Positions 9,801 through 17,772 are shown, counted from the first letter of the stretch. The stretch is 35,832 nucleotides of DNA from CAZVWH01 sp964631175 (GCA_964631175.1 CAZVWH010000020.1:1-35832), one strand, 5' to 3'. Notes: generated by a model from the sequence alone, not told the origin. Made by a program: numbers and translations.

Positions 9801-10390
9801 TGGTAATCGTTCAGCCCAGCGGTATCTCCTTCCAGAACCGTCCGGGTACCGGCGATGCTCTGGCGACAGTAGCTACACAAGATTCAATCACTGCTCCATA
9901 TTGGGTGAGATTGACCCGAAGCGGAAACACCTTTACGGGCGAACGGTCGGCTGATGGCTCAAACTGGGTACTAATGGGTACGGAAACAGTGACTATGCTT
10001 CAGAATGTCTATGTGGGCTTATGCCTGGCTGGTGGAAACGCAGATGTGACATGTACAGCCGAGTTCTCTGATGTCAGCATGACGGGTACGGTTACGGGCC
10101 CATGGCAGTCACAGGATATCGGTATAGAAAGCAACACCCCTGAGGGGTTGTATATCGGTCTGGAGGATAACGCAGCCAATATTACAGTGATTAAACATAC
10201 GGACCCGGCTGCAACGACTACAGACACCTGGACAGAGTGGAGTATTCCGCTGGCTGACTTTACCGGCGTGAATTCACAGGCTATCAAGAAGATAGTTATT
10301 GGTGTCGGCGATAGGGATAATCCACAACTTGGCGGTGCAGGTGATTTGTACATTGATGATATAGGTGTTTCTCTTCCTTCAGAAGAATAG
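6860..10390 (+). CDS. Giant secreted protein with two LamG domains and Fn3-like modules
   Basis: The 1176-residue protein starts with a signal peptide (1-25, ending ATAQD). It then has a LamG/concanavalin-like domain at about 30-255 (from LLAWWKFDG to DDFRIYDRTL), two beta modules at about 256-467 ending in YYWRVD, a second LamG domain at about 474-697, and a third HDVYFGT...YYWRIDE module at about 697-797. The C-terminal part (about 801-1176) starts DNFETYNDMDN and ends GDLYIDDIGVSL, with a DUF1349-like segment (about 924-1080, AGVMIRETLEPDS) inside. The start at 6860 has AAGGAGG 6 nt upstream; an in-frame start at 6788 lacks this. It is probably extracellular or surface-bound carbohydrate-binding. 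No catalytic domain, sorting tail or membrane helix is visible. It is a paralogue of the gene at 11434. Confidence 0.9.
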   Translation: MGRKLISLSCFVMVLGLLLPSVATAQDPGLLAWWKFDGNVNDSSGNGLNGTTFGEPDYVAGPTYGDDLLLYPDNISINLEGLSSASDPANPYVMLPREVGSVISSLMDCSFTIWVNFRTIGGTYKYSPIFSIGTGTSNYMYLWPRASSSPPMTFGIVAGGTTQTVTWEDATLPAYSWHHVAVTIDDVNDIFRLYVDGIERGVNTEATFAPIDLGVTNRNWLGRPIVAGQHYFVGYLDDFRIYDRTLSEDQLKQVMGFPIATFPTPEDGTVFPVGTTEANLSWIPGAFAADTNGSHLYISDNWDDVSDGAAAADKGLISGTSYTATDLVQDVIYYWRVDTVGTGGSVYRGDIWNFRLQPQVAWIPTPSDRAVYVPPKITLQWRAGTGAALGHNVYLSDNFDQVNSASAGSTDVPFRQFLGPTAGDPNWTAAGAGVTLEANKTYYWRVDELESDTVIHKGQVWRFTTVPSSPPVSEPSLVGWWTFDNDVIDSSYGCDGTTYGDPTFDAGFFGSAIFFDNVESPDPSDDIYVSVPAGLVISSLTNSTFAIWVNWAGNEGSRRYQRFFSFGTGPDNYLQFGPRVSSSPPTNFEIFSDGTSQFLGYGGNAAQQGSIIPTNEWLHLAVTINADNDTFTMYLDGQQVGQLDNATLTPSDLGVTTNNWIGRSENFVAQRQYNGYLDDFRIYDKVLSTAEIQQLMVRLTANCLSPRHRATDTTDVPILSWEAGDRAAQHDVYFGTDQTTVTEATTATVGVYRGRQVLADTTYVLPEAPLIWGQTYYWRIDEIEADSTMHIGNVWSFSVADFIVVDNFETYNDMDNVIYETWSDYYVNNTGMTVGHLDAPFAERTIVNGGRQAMYMRYDNDGTINEGTSYERSGTLLYSEAERVWQTAQDWTKNGVNTLSLWFRGVLPSYGSFIAGPPTYTVTARGEGITGESDQFHFAYQQLSGVGSITAKVVSLTNPSTTTKAGVMIRETLEPDSTHAMVIVQPSGISFQNRPGTGDALATVATQDSITAPYWVRLTRSGNTFTGERSADGSNWVLMGTETVTMLQNVYVGLCLAGGNADVTCTAEFSDVSMTGTVTGPWQSQDIGIESNTPEGLYIGLEDNAANITVIKHTDPAATTTDTWTEWSIPLADFTGVNSQAIKKIVIGVGDRDNPQLGGAGDLYIDDIGVSLPSEE

Positions 10391-10413
10391 TGATTAGTTC
10401 AGGTTAATAGTTT

Positions 10414-10461
10414 AATCGGGGCTTATATCGATTTATTTAATATAAGCCCCGATTGCTTTTT
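10414..10461 (+). terminator. Strong intrinsic terminator after first LamG gene
   Basis: A perfect 15-bp stem, AATCGGGGCTTATAT at 10414-10428 with ATATAAGCCCCGATT at 10440-10454, an 11-base loop, then GCTTTTT. It lies 23 nt after the stop codon, so the two LamG genes are probably transcribed separately. Confidence 0.85.
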
Positions 10462-10478
10462 AAAATGTGTAATGTTTG

Positions 10479-10495
10479 TCCGCTAGGGGATGCCT
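10479..10495 (+). repeat. 17-bp repeat TCCGCTAGGGGATGCCT, copy 1
   Basis: Exact copy of the 17 bases at 11099-11115. After it come related phrases (CCCGCAAGGGATCC, CCCGTTAGGGACC), so the region looks like several degenerate units in a row. Confidence 0.6.
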
Positions 10496-10607
10496 CCCGC
10501 AAGGGATCCTCCCGTTAGGGACCCCTTAGGGCCTTACCGGATTACGGCATTGGCAGCTATCATCAATGATAAAAAGTAACTGTTCATGGGGGCAAACCAG
10601 TTTTTTT

Positions 10608-10769
10608 TGTCATTGCGAGGCCTTTTCATCCTTCGTAGCCCCTGAGTGGCGGAGAACGGATAGGCCGAAGCAATCTCGATCTTCGCAACAGAGAGATTGC
10701 CACGCTCGGCTCTCCTACGGAGTCCTTACGGACTGCCTCGCTCCCTAAGGGGCATAGCTCGCAATGACA
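10608..10769. repeat. Imperfect palindrome bounded by TGTCATTGCGAG / CTCGCAATGACA
   Basis: Terminal 12-base arms at 10608-10619 and 10758-10769 are perfect reverse complements. Inside, GAAGCAATCTC near 10667-10677 mirrors GAGATTGCCACG near 10692-10703. This is the well-known look of a non-coding interspersed palindromic repeat of the REP/MITE kind. Confidence 0.65.
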
Positions 10770-10945
10770 TAAAATGGCCCAAATTCAATATATAAGGCCG
10801 TGAACGGTTACAATGAAAACATCCCAAATCAAATATGTCAGGCCCTTTATAGTCCAAGCATGGGTAGGGTGCATGTCAAGTTTGTAGGTGAGGTGGACGC
10901 TATTATATTACCTATTATCTCAATGGATAATGGTTGGTCGCCTTT

Positions 10946-11043
10946 TGTCACCTCGACCGAGGCCGTATGGCCGAGTGGAGAGGTCTGCCTTCAAAGCAGA
11001 TTTCTCCACTCCGTTCGCTGTGCTCACTACGGTCGAAATGACA
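10946..11043. repeat. Palindromic repeat bounded by TGTCACCTCGACCG / CGGTCGAAATGACA
   Basis: The arms at 10946-10959 and 11030-11043 are imperfect reverse complements. GTGGAGAGGTC is mirrored by TTTCTCCACTCC inside. It is a different family from the CATTGCGAG palindrome 180 bases before it. Confidence 0.55.
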
Positions 11044-11098
11044 GACGCTTCTTTCTGTAGATTTTACCAACAATCTTGACACGCACCCGCATGGGTAT

Positions 11099-11115
11099 TC
11101 CGCTAGGGGATGCCT
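11099..11115 (+). repeat. 17-bp repeat TCCGCTAGGGGATGCCT, copy 2
   Basis: Exact second copy of 10479-10495, here followed by TACGGCAAATGTGC and then by the leader of the second LamG gene. Confidence 0.6.
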
Positions 11116-11135
11116 TACGGCAAATGTGCAATTTC

Positions 11136-11433
11136 TGCTTGAATTGAGATGATTAATTTGGTATAAAACAGGTGTTGGTTTTAATAGGATAGGTAATTCG
11201 TTATTTTTAAACAAGACTTATTTTTGCCTCAAAACCAACACCTATAAATCTAAAGTGAGAGCTTATATTTAGATATGAAGGAAGGAGGTAGAAGTCAAAT
11301 CACAAAATTGCTTTTAAGCAACATAAGTCCTGAGGAGATAGTCAGTTATCAAACGTTCAGCATTGTTTCAAGCGTTTTGGTAAGTGGCCAAAGCATAAAG
11401 GATCATAATTAAATTTTCTGAAGGAGGAATATT
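11136..11433 (+). promoter_or_regulatory. Leader of the second LamG gene, related to that of the first
   Basis: Shared blocks with 6431-6859 in the same order: TGCTTGAATTGAGATGATTA near 11136; TTTAGATATGAAGGAAGGAG at 11268-11287 followed by GTAGAAGTCAAATCACAAAA; GTTTTGGTAAGTGGCCAAAG near 11373-11392, a small hairpin; and a GAAGGAGGA ribosome-binding site just before ATG 11434. It lacks about 110 bases present in the other leader. ATG 11275 opens a 45-codon frame starting MKEGGRSQITK, with the same first five residues as the small frame in the other leader. Confidence 0.4.
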
Positions 11434-14400
11434 ATGTATAAGAAACTGATTTACTTAACTTGCTTTGTTGTTTTGGTGCTTAGTGCAGCTATAGCTAATA
11501 TAGCTAAAGCTCAAGACCCCAATCTCGTCGGCTGGTGGAAGCTTGACGATGGTTCCGGCACTTTTGCTTTTGACACAACCGACTACTGGAACGATGGCAC
11601 GTTGAGGGGGGGGCCGCGGTGGGTGGCCGGCCGTATTGGCGGTGCGCTGGACCTCGACGGCACAAATGATTATGTCGATTGTGGTAACGATGAGAGCGTC
11701 AATATAACCGGTCAGATTACACTTTCAGTGTGGATAAAAGCACGTGCTGCCGGTAATAACGCACACCAGCATTATGTGGGTAAAGGTAACAACAGTTATT
11801 GTATAAAGCAGAACTCGTGGAACAACATAGAGGTTGTCATCTATATTGGTGGTTGGAAGGTTGCTACGTTTCCTGTGGATGATTCATTTAATGATGTCTG
11901 GCACCATTTGGCTGGAACTTATGATGGAAGTCAAATCAAGATATACCTTGATGGTGAATTACAAGCTACTACGGATCAGACGGGGGCAATAGCTACCAAT
12001 GCTGACCCTGTCAGGATAGGGACAAGAGATGGTGGCCAGTGGTTCTATAACGGTTTAATAGATGATGTCAGGATTTACAGCCGTCCGCTGTCGGCGGTAG
12101 AGATAAAAAAATTGGCAAATCCTGAAAGGGCTTCTACTCCCATACCGGCTGATAGCGGTGTAATTAGTCAATCTGAAGTAACCCTTCAGTGGGAAGCAGG
12201 AGTTAACGCAGCTTCGCATAACGTGTATTTTAGCGACAATGAACAAGCTGTAATAGACGGTACTGCACTTGTCACTACCGCGAGCCAGACCGGTTATGGT
12301 CCTTTATCGCTTGATATAGGAAAGACTTACTACTGGCGGATCGATGAGATCGAGGCTGATGGAGCTACTATACACACAGGCCAAATCTGGAGCTTTACAG
12401 TTCAGCCGCTTACTGCTTATAGTCCGCAACCATTTGACGGAGCCAGATATGTTGATCCTAATATCGACCTTGCCTGGAGTCCGGGTTTCAAAGCGCTGTC
12501 GCATGATGTGTACTTAGGCACAAATGAAGCTGCTGTAGCTAACGCGGACAACTCTTCAGCCGAGTTTAAGGGCAGACAGACTGCTCTGACGTATAAGCCT
12601 TCGGCTCTTGCACACGACACACTTTATTTTTGGCGGATCGATGAACACAATGATGATATGACGGTTTCCAAGGGCGGTGTGTGGAGATTCGGAACAGTAC
12701 CTGAAATATTAGTTACTGATCCCACTCTTGTCGGTTGGTGGAAGCTTGATGACGGTCAGGGCGGTTTAGTGCTTGACTGGTCCGGCCTCGGCAATCACGG
12801 CACGGTTTTCGGAGACCCGAACTGGGTAGCCGGCCAGATAGACGGTGCATTAGACCTCGACGGATTTGGTAATTGCGTCGATATAGGAGATCCTAATAGC
12901 CTTAACTTTACTGAAGCGATTTCGCTTTTAGCATGGATAAAAACAGATGCTGCGAGTAATAGTGCAGACCAATCCTATATAACGAAAGGTAACGACAGCT
13001 ATGCGTTAAGGCACAGTGCCGATAATAACTTACAGTTCCGCATCTCAGAAACAGCTTTTGTTGGAACTCCTGTGCAGGGTTCGTTTAATGATGTCTGGCA
13101 CCATTTAGCCGGAACTTATGATGGAAATCGGCTTATCCTATATGTCGATGGCGAATTGCGAAGTACCACAGTTTCTACAGAAGCGATAGCCGAAAGTGTT
13201 TACAATGTCAATATAGGCAGAGAGTCTGTCGGAAACCGCTTTTATTATGACGGTATGATCGATGACGTCCGGGTTTATAACAGAGCACTAACCGAGGAAG
13301 ATATTAAGCAGGCTATGAGAGGTGAACCATTGCTTGCCTGGAATTCAAGTCCGGCGAATGGATCGATATTTGATATCGAAAATACTCAGCCTTTTAGCTG
13401 GTCGCCCGGAGATGAAGCGGTGCAGCACGACGTCTATTTTGGCACCGATAAGGCTGCTGTAGAGGCTGCAACTTGCGATACTACAGGTATATATCGAAGC
13501 CGACAGGATGCCAACAGCTATACACCTACAGAGAGTTTTGAAGTCGGCCAGACCTACTACTGGCGGATCGATGAGGTTAACGCCGACGCGACAATTAGTA
13601 AAGGCAGAATCTGGAGTTTAACTATAGCCGGATATCTTATTGTGGATGACTTTGAAGCCTACAACGATGTCGATAATTTGATATATGATACCTGGGTGGA
13701 CTACTACGCAAATAATACCGGAGCGACTGTGGGTCATTTTCAACCTCCGTTTGCTGAGCAAGATATAGTACATAGTGGCCGTCAGTCAATGTACGCACAT
13801 TACGACAACGATGGTACCGTAAATGAGGGCACTGACTATGAAAAGGCTGGGACACTGTTTTATTCTGAGGCTCAACGTTCATGGCAAGCTCCTCAGGATT
13901 GGACCAGACGCGGCGTTAATTCTCTAACGATGTGGCTGCGAGGTATCTCGGCATCGGTCGGCAGTTTTTCAGCAGGGCCACCGATTACAATGACCGCTGT
14001 CGGCGCTGATATCTGGGGTACGGCTGACCAGTTCCACTATGCCTATAAGCGGCTCTCCGGCCTTGGAAGCATAACAGCAAAGGTGGTAAGCATGACTAAT
14101 ACTCACAATGCAGCCAAGGCTGGTGTGATGATTCGCGAGTCTCTGGAACCGGATGCTGCACATGTCATGGTGGCTATCCAGCCTATGAATGAAGTTCAAT
14201 TAGTGTATCGTCCAACTGCGGGTGATGAAAGCACGACTGTTGGGCAAAGCGACATCAGCACTGCCGTATGGGTGAGACTGACCCGCAGCGGCAACAGCAT
14301 AACGGGTGATTATTCAGTTGACGGAAATACCTGGCAGACACTGGAAACGGCGACGGTGCCAATGCTTTCGGATGTCTATGTGGGCTTAATCGTGTGTAGC

Positions 14401-14748
14401 CACAATGCTAATGCAATGTGCACAGCCGAATTCTCTAATGTTGCTACGACCGGCACGGTCACAGGTGATTGGCAGTCACAGGATATCGGCATCGAGAGTA
14501 ACATTGCCGCACCGATGTATGTAGTTCTGAAAGATAATGCCGGCAGCAGTGCATTGGTCAACCACCCAGACCCAGATGCAACAACTATAAGCACCTGGAC
14601 GGAGTGGAATATTCCACTGGCTGACTTTACCGGCGTGAATCTACAGGCTATCAAGAGTCTATCTATAGGTGTCGGCGATAGTGCCGATACACAGCCGGGT
14701 GGTGCAGGTGATTTGTATATTGATGATATCTGGCTGTATCTTCCGTAG
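11434..14748 (+). CDS. Giant secreted protein with two LamG domains, paralogue of the 6860 gene
   Basis: The 1104-residue protein has a signal peptide at about 1-27 (ending AKAQDP). LamG domain 1 is at about 33-224 (LVGWWKLDDGSGTFAFD to DDVRIYSRPLS). Two Fn3-like modules follow at about 230-422 (HNVYFSDNEQ...YYWRIDEIEAD and HDVYLGT...YFWRIDEHN), then LamG domain 2 at about 430-629, a third module at about 631-731, and a C-terminal region at about 736-1103. That region begins DDFEAYNDVDN and ends GDLYIDDIWLYLP, interrupted by a DUF1349-like segment at about 860-1009 (AGVMIRESLEPDAAHVM). GAAGGAGGA precedes the start. The protein is presumably exported and binds glycans, but nothing catalytic is seen. 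Domain order matches its upstream paralogue, pointing to tandem duplication. Confidence 0.9.
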   Translation: MYKKLIYLTCFVVLVLSAAIANIAKAQDPNLVGWWKLDDGSGTFAFDTTDYWNDGTLRGGPRWVAGRIGGALDLDGTNDYVDCGNDESVNITGQITLSVWIKARAAGNNAHQHYVGKGNNSYCIKQNSWNNIEVVIYIGGWKVATFPVDDSFNDVWHHLAGTYDGSQIKIYLDGELQATTDQTGAIATNADPVRIGTRDGGQWFYNGLIDDVRIYSRPLSAVEIKKLANPERASTPIPADSGVISQSEVTLQWEAGVNAASHNVYFSDNEQAVIDGTALVTTASQTGYGPLSLDIGKTYYWRIDEIEADGATIHTGQIWSFTVQPLTAYSPQPFDGARYVDPNIDLAWSPGFKALSHDVYLGTNEAAVANADNSSAEFKGRQTALTYKPSALAHDTLYFWRIDEHNDDMTVSKGGVWRFGTVPEILVTDPTLVGWWKLDDGQGGLVLDWSGLGNHGTVFGDPNWVAGQIDGALDLDGFGNCVDIGDPNSLNFTEAISLLAWIKTDAASNSADQSYITKGNDSYALRHSADNNLQFRISETAFVGTPVQGSFNDVWHHLAGTYDGNRLILYVDGELRSTTVSTEAIAESVYNVNIGRESVGNRFYYDGMIDDVRVYNRALTEEDIKQAMRGEPLLAWNSSPANGSIFDIENTQPFSWSPGDEAVQHDVYFGTDKAAVEAATCDTTGIYRSRQDANSYTPTESFEVGQTYYWRIDEVNADATISKGRIWSLTIAGYLIVDDFEAYNDVDNLIYDTWVDYYANNTGATVGHFQPPFAEQDIVHSGRQSMYAHYDNDGTVNEGTDYEKAGTLFYSEAQRSWQAPQDWTRRGVNSLTMWLRGISASVGSFSAGPPITMTAVGADIWGTADQFHYAYKRLSGLGSITAKVVSMTNTHNAAKAGVMIRESLEPDAAHVMVAIQPMNEVQLVYRPTAGDESTTVGQSDISTAVWVRLTRSGNSITGDYSVDGNTWQTLETATVPMLSDVYVGLIVCSHNANAMCTAEFSNVATTGTVTGDWQSQDIGIESNIAAPMYVVLKDNAGSSALVNHPDPDATTISTWTEWNIPLADFTGVNLQAIKSLSIGVGDSADTQPGGAGDLYIDDIWLYLP

Positions 14749-14757
14749 TATGAAATG

Positions 14758-14845
14758 CCTAAAGTGAGATAAAGTGCCTAAAGTGTTCTAAAGTTATCAT
14801 TCATAATTTTAGGCACTTTAGGCACTACACACTTTAGTTCACTTT
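14758..14845. terminator. Bidirectional hairpin from a TAAAGTGCC repeat between convergent genes
   Basis: AGTGCCTAAAGTG at 14773-14785 pairs perfectly (13 bp) with CACTTTAGGCACT at 14814-14826. Further CTAAAGTGA/CACTTTAG phrases lie outside. It sits between the converging LamG gene and cvpA-like gene, so it probably stops transcription from both sides. The cvpA-like stop codon (14778-14780) is within its left arm. Confidence 0.6.
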
Positions 14846-15509
14846 CTTGCAGATTAAGGGAATCGGAGCCTGCTTGAATTTTATTAGAGATGTCTAATTT
14901 GGTTAGTTGATTTTCTTGGTTGGTTCGCGGCTGTGCTTTTGCCTGCCCCTGTGGTGCTGCAGGCACAGGTGGTTTTGCTCTGATCAGAAGCTTGTCGATA
15001 GCTTGCCGGCTGGTTATTTTGTTATTCTTTGAGGCGACAAACCAATTGACTTTATTGCACCACCAGCAAATGTATGATATGTTGGCTTGCTGGGCTTGCC
15101 TGCTAAAACCCATTTCCTCTACGAATTTGTTTTGAGAAGTTGGAGCGGAACAGATTAGTAAAGCTATAAAGCTTAGAACAAGAAAACCGGCAAAAAAGCC
15201 GAGGAAACCTGCAAAGAGTATATCGAATATTTTGGGGAATGATACCTTGAACTGGCTTGTAAAAAGTGCGTATGTTATTCCGTGTAAGATAAGAAAAACT
15301 GCTGCTGCAAGAGCTATGATAGTCAATGTGATGCCATAATTTGTATTTATGGTTGCGGGGATAATATCTGCAATAACCGGAGTAAGGTAGATAGCCAGAT
15401 AAATAGAGATTACGATGTTAAATAGCAGGGCCCATGTTTCATAAAAACCAATCTTTATGGCAAGCCAAGCGAAAATCGCACCACCTAATATTGTTATCCA
15501 GAATGCCAT
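14778..15509 (-). CDS. CvpA-family inner-membrane protein
   Basis: The 243-residue protein has four to five hydrophobic segments in its first ~125 residues (about 5-22, 27-50, 60-83 and 97-122), the overall layout of the CvpA/colicin V production family. A polar tail (about 125-243) follows. CvpA proteins are inner-membrane proteins of general envelope function; a precise role is not known here. It begins 5 nt after the stop of the GspE-like gene, so the two are almost certainly one transcript. The last ~20 codons are encoded by the TAAAGTGCC palindrome, so this C-terminus may be acquired. The residues near CVVPKVPKIMNDNFRTL come from it. Confidence 0.75.
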   Translation of the reverse strand: MAFWITILGGAIFAWLAIKIGFYETWALLFNIVISIYLAIYLTPVIADIIPATINTNYGITLTIIALAAAVFLILHGITYALFTSQFKVSFPKIFDILFAGFLGFFAGFLVLSFIALLICSAPTSQNKFVEEMGFSRQAQQANISYICWWCNKVNWFVASKNNKITSRQAIDKLLIRAKPPVPAAPQGQAKAQPRTNQENQLTKLDISNKIQAGSDSLNLQESELKCVVPKVPKIMNDNFRTL

Positions 15510-15514
15510 AACTT

Positions 15515-17107
15515 TTATCCTACCACCCTTTTTAGTTCTTGAAGGCTTGTTCTTCCTTCAATGACTTTTTTCAATCCCTCTTTTCTAAGGATAGTTATAT
15601 CTCTCATTTTGCCTTTGTTTTTTAGTTCAGTTATCAATGCGGTGTTGTTTATGATATTGTTTTTAGTCCTATCTGTGATTTCCATGATGTCACAGATAGC
15701 TGTCCTTGCAAAATATCCGGTTCCATTACATCGTTTGCAGCCTACAGCTTCATATATACCGGTGTAATCTATGCCTTTTTTGTTGAATTCGTCGATTAAA
15801 CTCTGTGTTAATTGAGCCGGCTTTTTACAGTGATTGCACAACAGGCGAATCAGTCTCTGAGAAATAAGCAGGTTAAGACCTGACGATAAAAGTAGCGGGG
15901 ATACACCTAAGTCCATGAGCCTGACTATCGCCATTGAATTGCTGCCACAATGTATTGTTGCCAGGACAAGATGGCCGGTCTGCGATGCCCGTAGCGCAAT
16001 CTCTGCAGTTTCTTCGTCACGTATTTCGCCCACGCAAATCACATCGGGATCCTGTCTCAGGATACTGCGTAAGGTTTTTGCAAAGGTGATATCAGCTTTT
16101 GGATTGATTTCAATCTGGCTTGATTCAGGCAGGACAGCCTCAATTGGGTCTTCTACAGTAATAACGTTGCGTGTGTAACGATCTAACTGGTTTAGCGTTG
16201 CGTACATAGTAGTTGTTTTACCGCTGCCGGTTGGGCCACAAATCAGCAGCATACCCGACGGTTTATTTATCGCCTTTTTGATGTCGGAGCATTGTTTTTG
16301 TGTAAATCCCACGTCTTTTAGGTTAAATGTGCTTGCATTTTGGTTTAGAATTCTTATTGAGAGTTTTTCACCGCCGATGACGCCCGCACTTGCGACTCTG
16401 AATGATGCGGTCATCTCACTCTGTTTGGCCATGAATGCTCCGTCTTGGGGTCTTCTTTTTTCAGAGATATCCATGTTTGAGACGACTTTTATACTGTTAA
16501 TCACAGCCTTGCAGGTATCGGTTTTGAATTGTTTTACCGGTATAAGGACACCATCTATTCGTAGCCTGACTGTGTAGGTTAAGTCATCCTTTGGATCGAT
16601 AAGGATGTCACTGGCCCGTTGCTCAAGAGCGTTAGCAATAATCTGCTCGGTTAAGTCAAGGATGTGTCTGTCTTGACCTTTGCCGTTGCCGTGACCGTAT
16701 ATCTCTTTCAGCTCGGTGCCTGATGAGTCGAGAATTCTTATTTTTAAATCGTCCTCTTCATACCGTCTAAATCTTTTTGACCATATATTGATGATAGTGT
16801 TTTTTATTTGTTGTCCTATTATCACGAATGTGCTTTCGCCGCTCCTGGATGATTTTTTAACTGTATCTACTAATAGCAGGATGAGAAAAAGTACCGGTCC
16901 TGCAATAAGAGATATAATATAGAAAATAGATTTGAATCTTTTGGGCACGACAGGGCTGAACTGAGCATGCTGGGCAAAATATAAGCAGAGGTAAAACCAT
17001 AGTATGAGGATTAGTAACTTAATGGGATTAAATGGCAATAGTACTCCAGAAGCAGCATCTTGAGTTTCTGCAAGTATCGAGTGTTGAATGAATTCCGCTA
17101 TTTGCAT
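15515..17107 (-). CDS. GspE/PilB-type secretion ATPase with N-terminal membrane helices
   Basis: Predicted hexameric ATPase driving assembly of type II secretion pseudopili or type IV pili. In 530 residues it has two probable membrane helices (about 29-45 and 60-82). The N2-like and C-terminal ATPase domains follow: Walker A GPTGSGKTT at 291-299, the Asp box near VEDPIEAV, Walker B DVICVGEIRDEE, and the His-box ATIHCGS. The GspE/PilB zinc motif is complete: C424, C427, C457 and C460. The usual soluble N-terminal N1 domain that docks to GspL or the pilus base is missing and is replaced by the membrane region. It lies downstream of an FHA gene (gap 167 nt) and 5 nt before a cvpA-like gene. No GspD, F or G gene is adjacent. 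Confidence 0.88.
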   Translation of the reverse strand: MQIAEFIQHSILAETQDAASGVLLPFNPIKLLILILWFYLCLYFAQHAQFSPVVPKRFKSIFYIISLIAGPVLFLILLLVDTVKKSSRSGESTFVIIGQQIKNTIINIWSKRFRRYEEDDLKIRILDSSGTELKEIYGHGNGKGQDRHILDLTEQIIANALEQRASDILIDPKDDLTYTVRLRIDGVLIPVKQFKTDTCKAVINSIKVVSNMDISEKRRPQDGAFMAKQSEMTASFRVASAGVIGGEKLSIRILNQNASTFNLKDVGFTQKQCSDIKKAINKPSGMLLICGPTGSGKTTTMYATLNQLDRYTRNVITVEDPIEAVLPESSQIEINPKADITFAKTLRSILRQDPDVICVGEIRDEETAEIALRASQTGHLVLATIHCGSNSMAIVRLMDLGVSPLLLSSGLNLLISQRLIRLLCNHCKKPAQLTQSLIDEFNKKGIDYTGIYEAVGCKRCNGTGYFARTAICDIMEITDRTKNNIINNTALITELKNKGKMRDITILRKEGLKKVIEGRTSLQELKRVVG

Positions 17108-17274
17108 ATCTTCTCCCTTCCGGCAGATACTGAAGGTAAAAGACCTACAAATAGTAAAGCATGTTTTGCTTGTATTGGCAAGTAAAAAGTTTTTCTAACA
17201 GCGCAGGCAGGCGTTTTCAACATTATATGGAGCATAGAGGTTATTTAGTAGTCGGTGAAAAAATGGAGTACTGC

Positions 17275-17772
17275 TTAAATATCTTCAAGCTCATCTAAGA
17301 AGGAATCTCCCTCTTTATCCGGATCTATGTCCAAATCAGAAAAGATATCGGATTCCTCGTTTACTTCTGTCAACTCAGCAAAACTGCCGGATGGCTCTTG
17401 TTCTGTAGCTTTTGTTTTTGGCTTTTTTTGTGGGGGTGGTTTTTTTGTAGGCTTTGCAGGTGGAACAAGCTCTTTGGGCTGACCATTAATTTGCAGTACG
17501 AATAGAAGAGGGCCTATTTTAATGTTATCGCCTGCTCGAGCTGTTGCATCTTCGATACGCTTGTCGTTAAGATAAGTGCCGTTTCGTGAGCCAAGGTCAC
17601 GAATTTTTAAGGTCTCATCGTCGAGTATTAACTGGCAGTGTCTTTTGGAAACAGCCATGAGAGGAATGCGTAAATCACAATCTTGACGACGACCGATTAC
17701 TGTAACATTGCTCGACAAAGGGAAGGCTTTTTGCGAGCCATTCATTTTGAATAATATCAAATTTACATCCAT
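17275..17772 (-). CDS. FHA-domain protein with basic linker and acidic tail
   Basis: Phosphothreonine-recognition protein. The FHA fold occupies about 4-100 with the usual key residues: G27-R28, S42 and H45 in VSKRH, and SRNGT at 62-66, followed by YLND. A Pro/Lys linker (about 103-125, PPAKPTKKPPPQKKP) and an acidic tail rich in D and E (about 130-165) follow, suggesting a protein-interaction arm. It is the first gene of an FHA, GspE-like, CvpA-like set on this strand. FHA proteins often read Ser/Thr kinase signals and are found with secretion systems; no kinase lies in the window. Confidence 0.88.
   Translation of the reverse strand: MDVNLILFKMNGSQKAFPLSSNVTVIGRRQDCDLRIPLMAVSKRHCQLILDDETLKIRDLGSRNGTYLNDKRIEDATARAGDNIKIGPLLFVLQINGQPKELVPPAKPTKKPPPQKKPKTKATEQEPSGSFAELTEVNEESDIFSDLDIDPDKEGDSFLDELEDI

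Larger units (their letters stand above)
10391..11433. repeat. About 1 kb spacer with terminator, several palindromic repeats and a gene leader
   Basis: No gene is supported. In order it holds a strong terminator (10414-10461), a first copy of TCCGCTAGGGGATGCCT (10479-10495), a long imperfect palindrome of the CATTGCGAG type (10608-10769), a second palindromic element (10946-11043), a second copy of TCCGCTAGGGGATGCCT (11099-11115), and finally the leader of the second LamG gene (from 11136). Short reading frames here are repeat-derived. Confidence 0.65.

Noticed and set aside
10566..11079. Several 60-90 codon frames between the LamG genes
   Set aside because: All are translations of the palindromic repeats.
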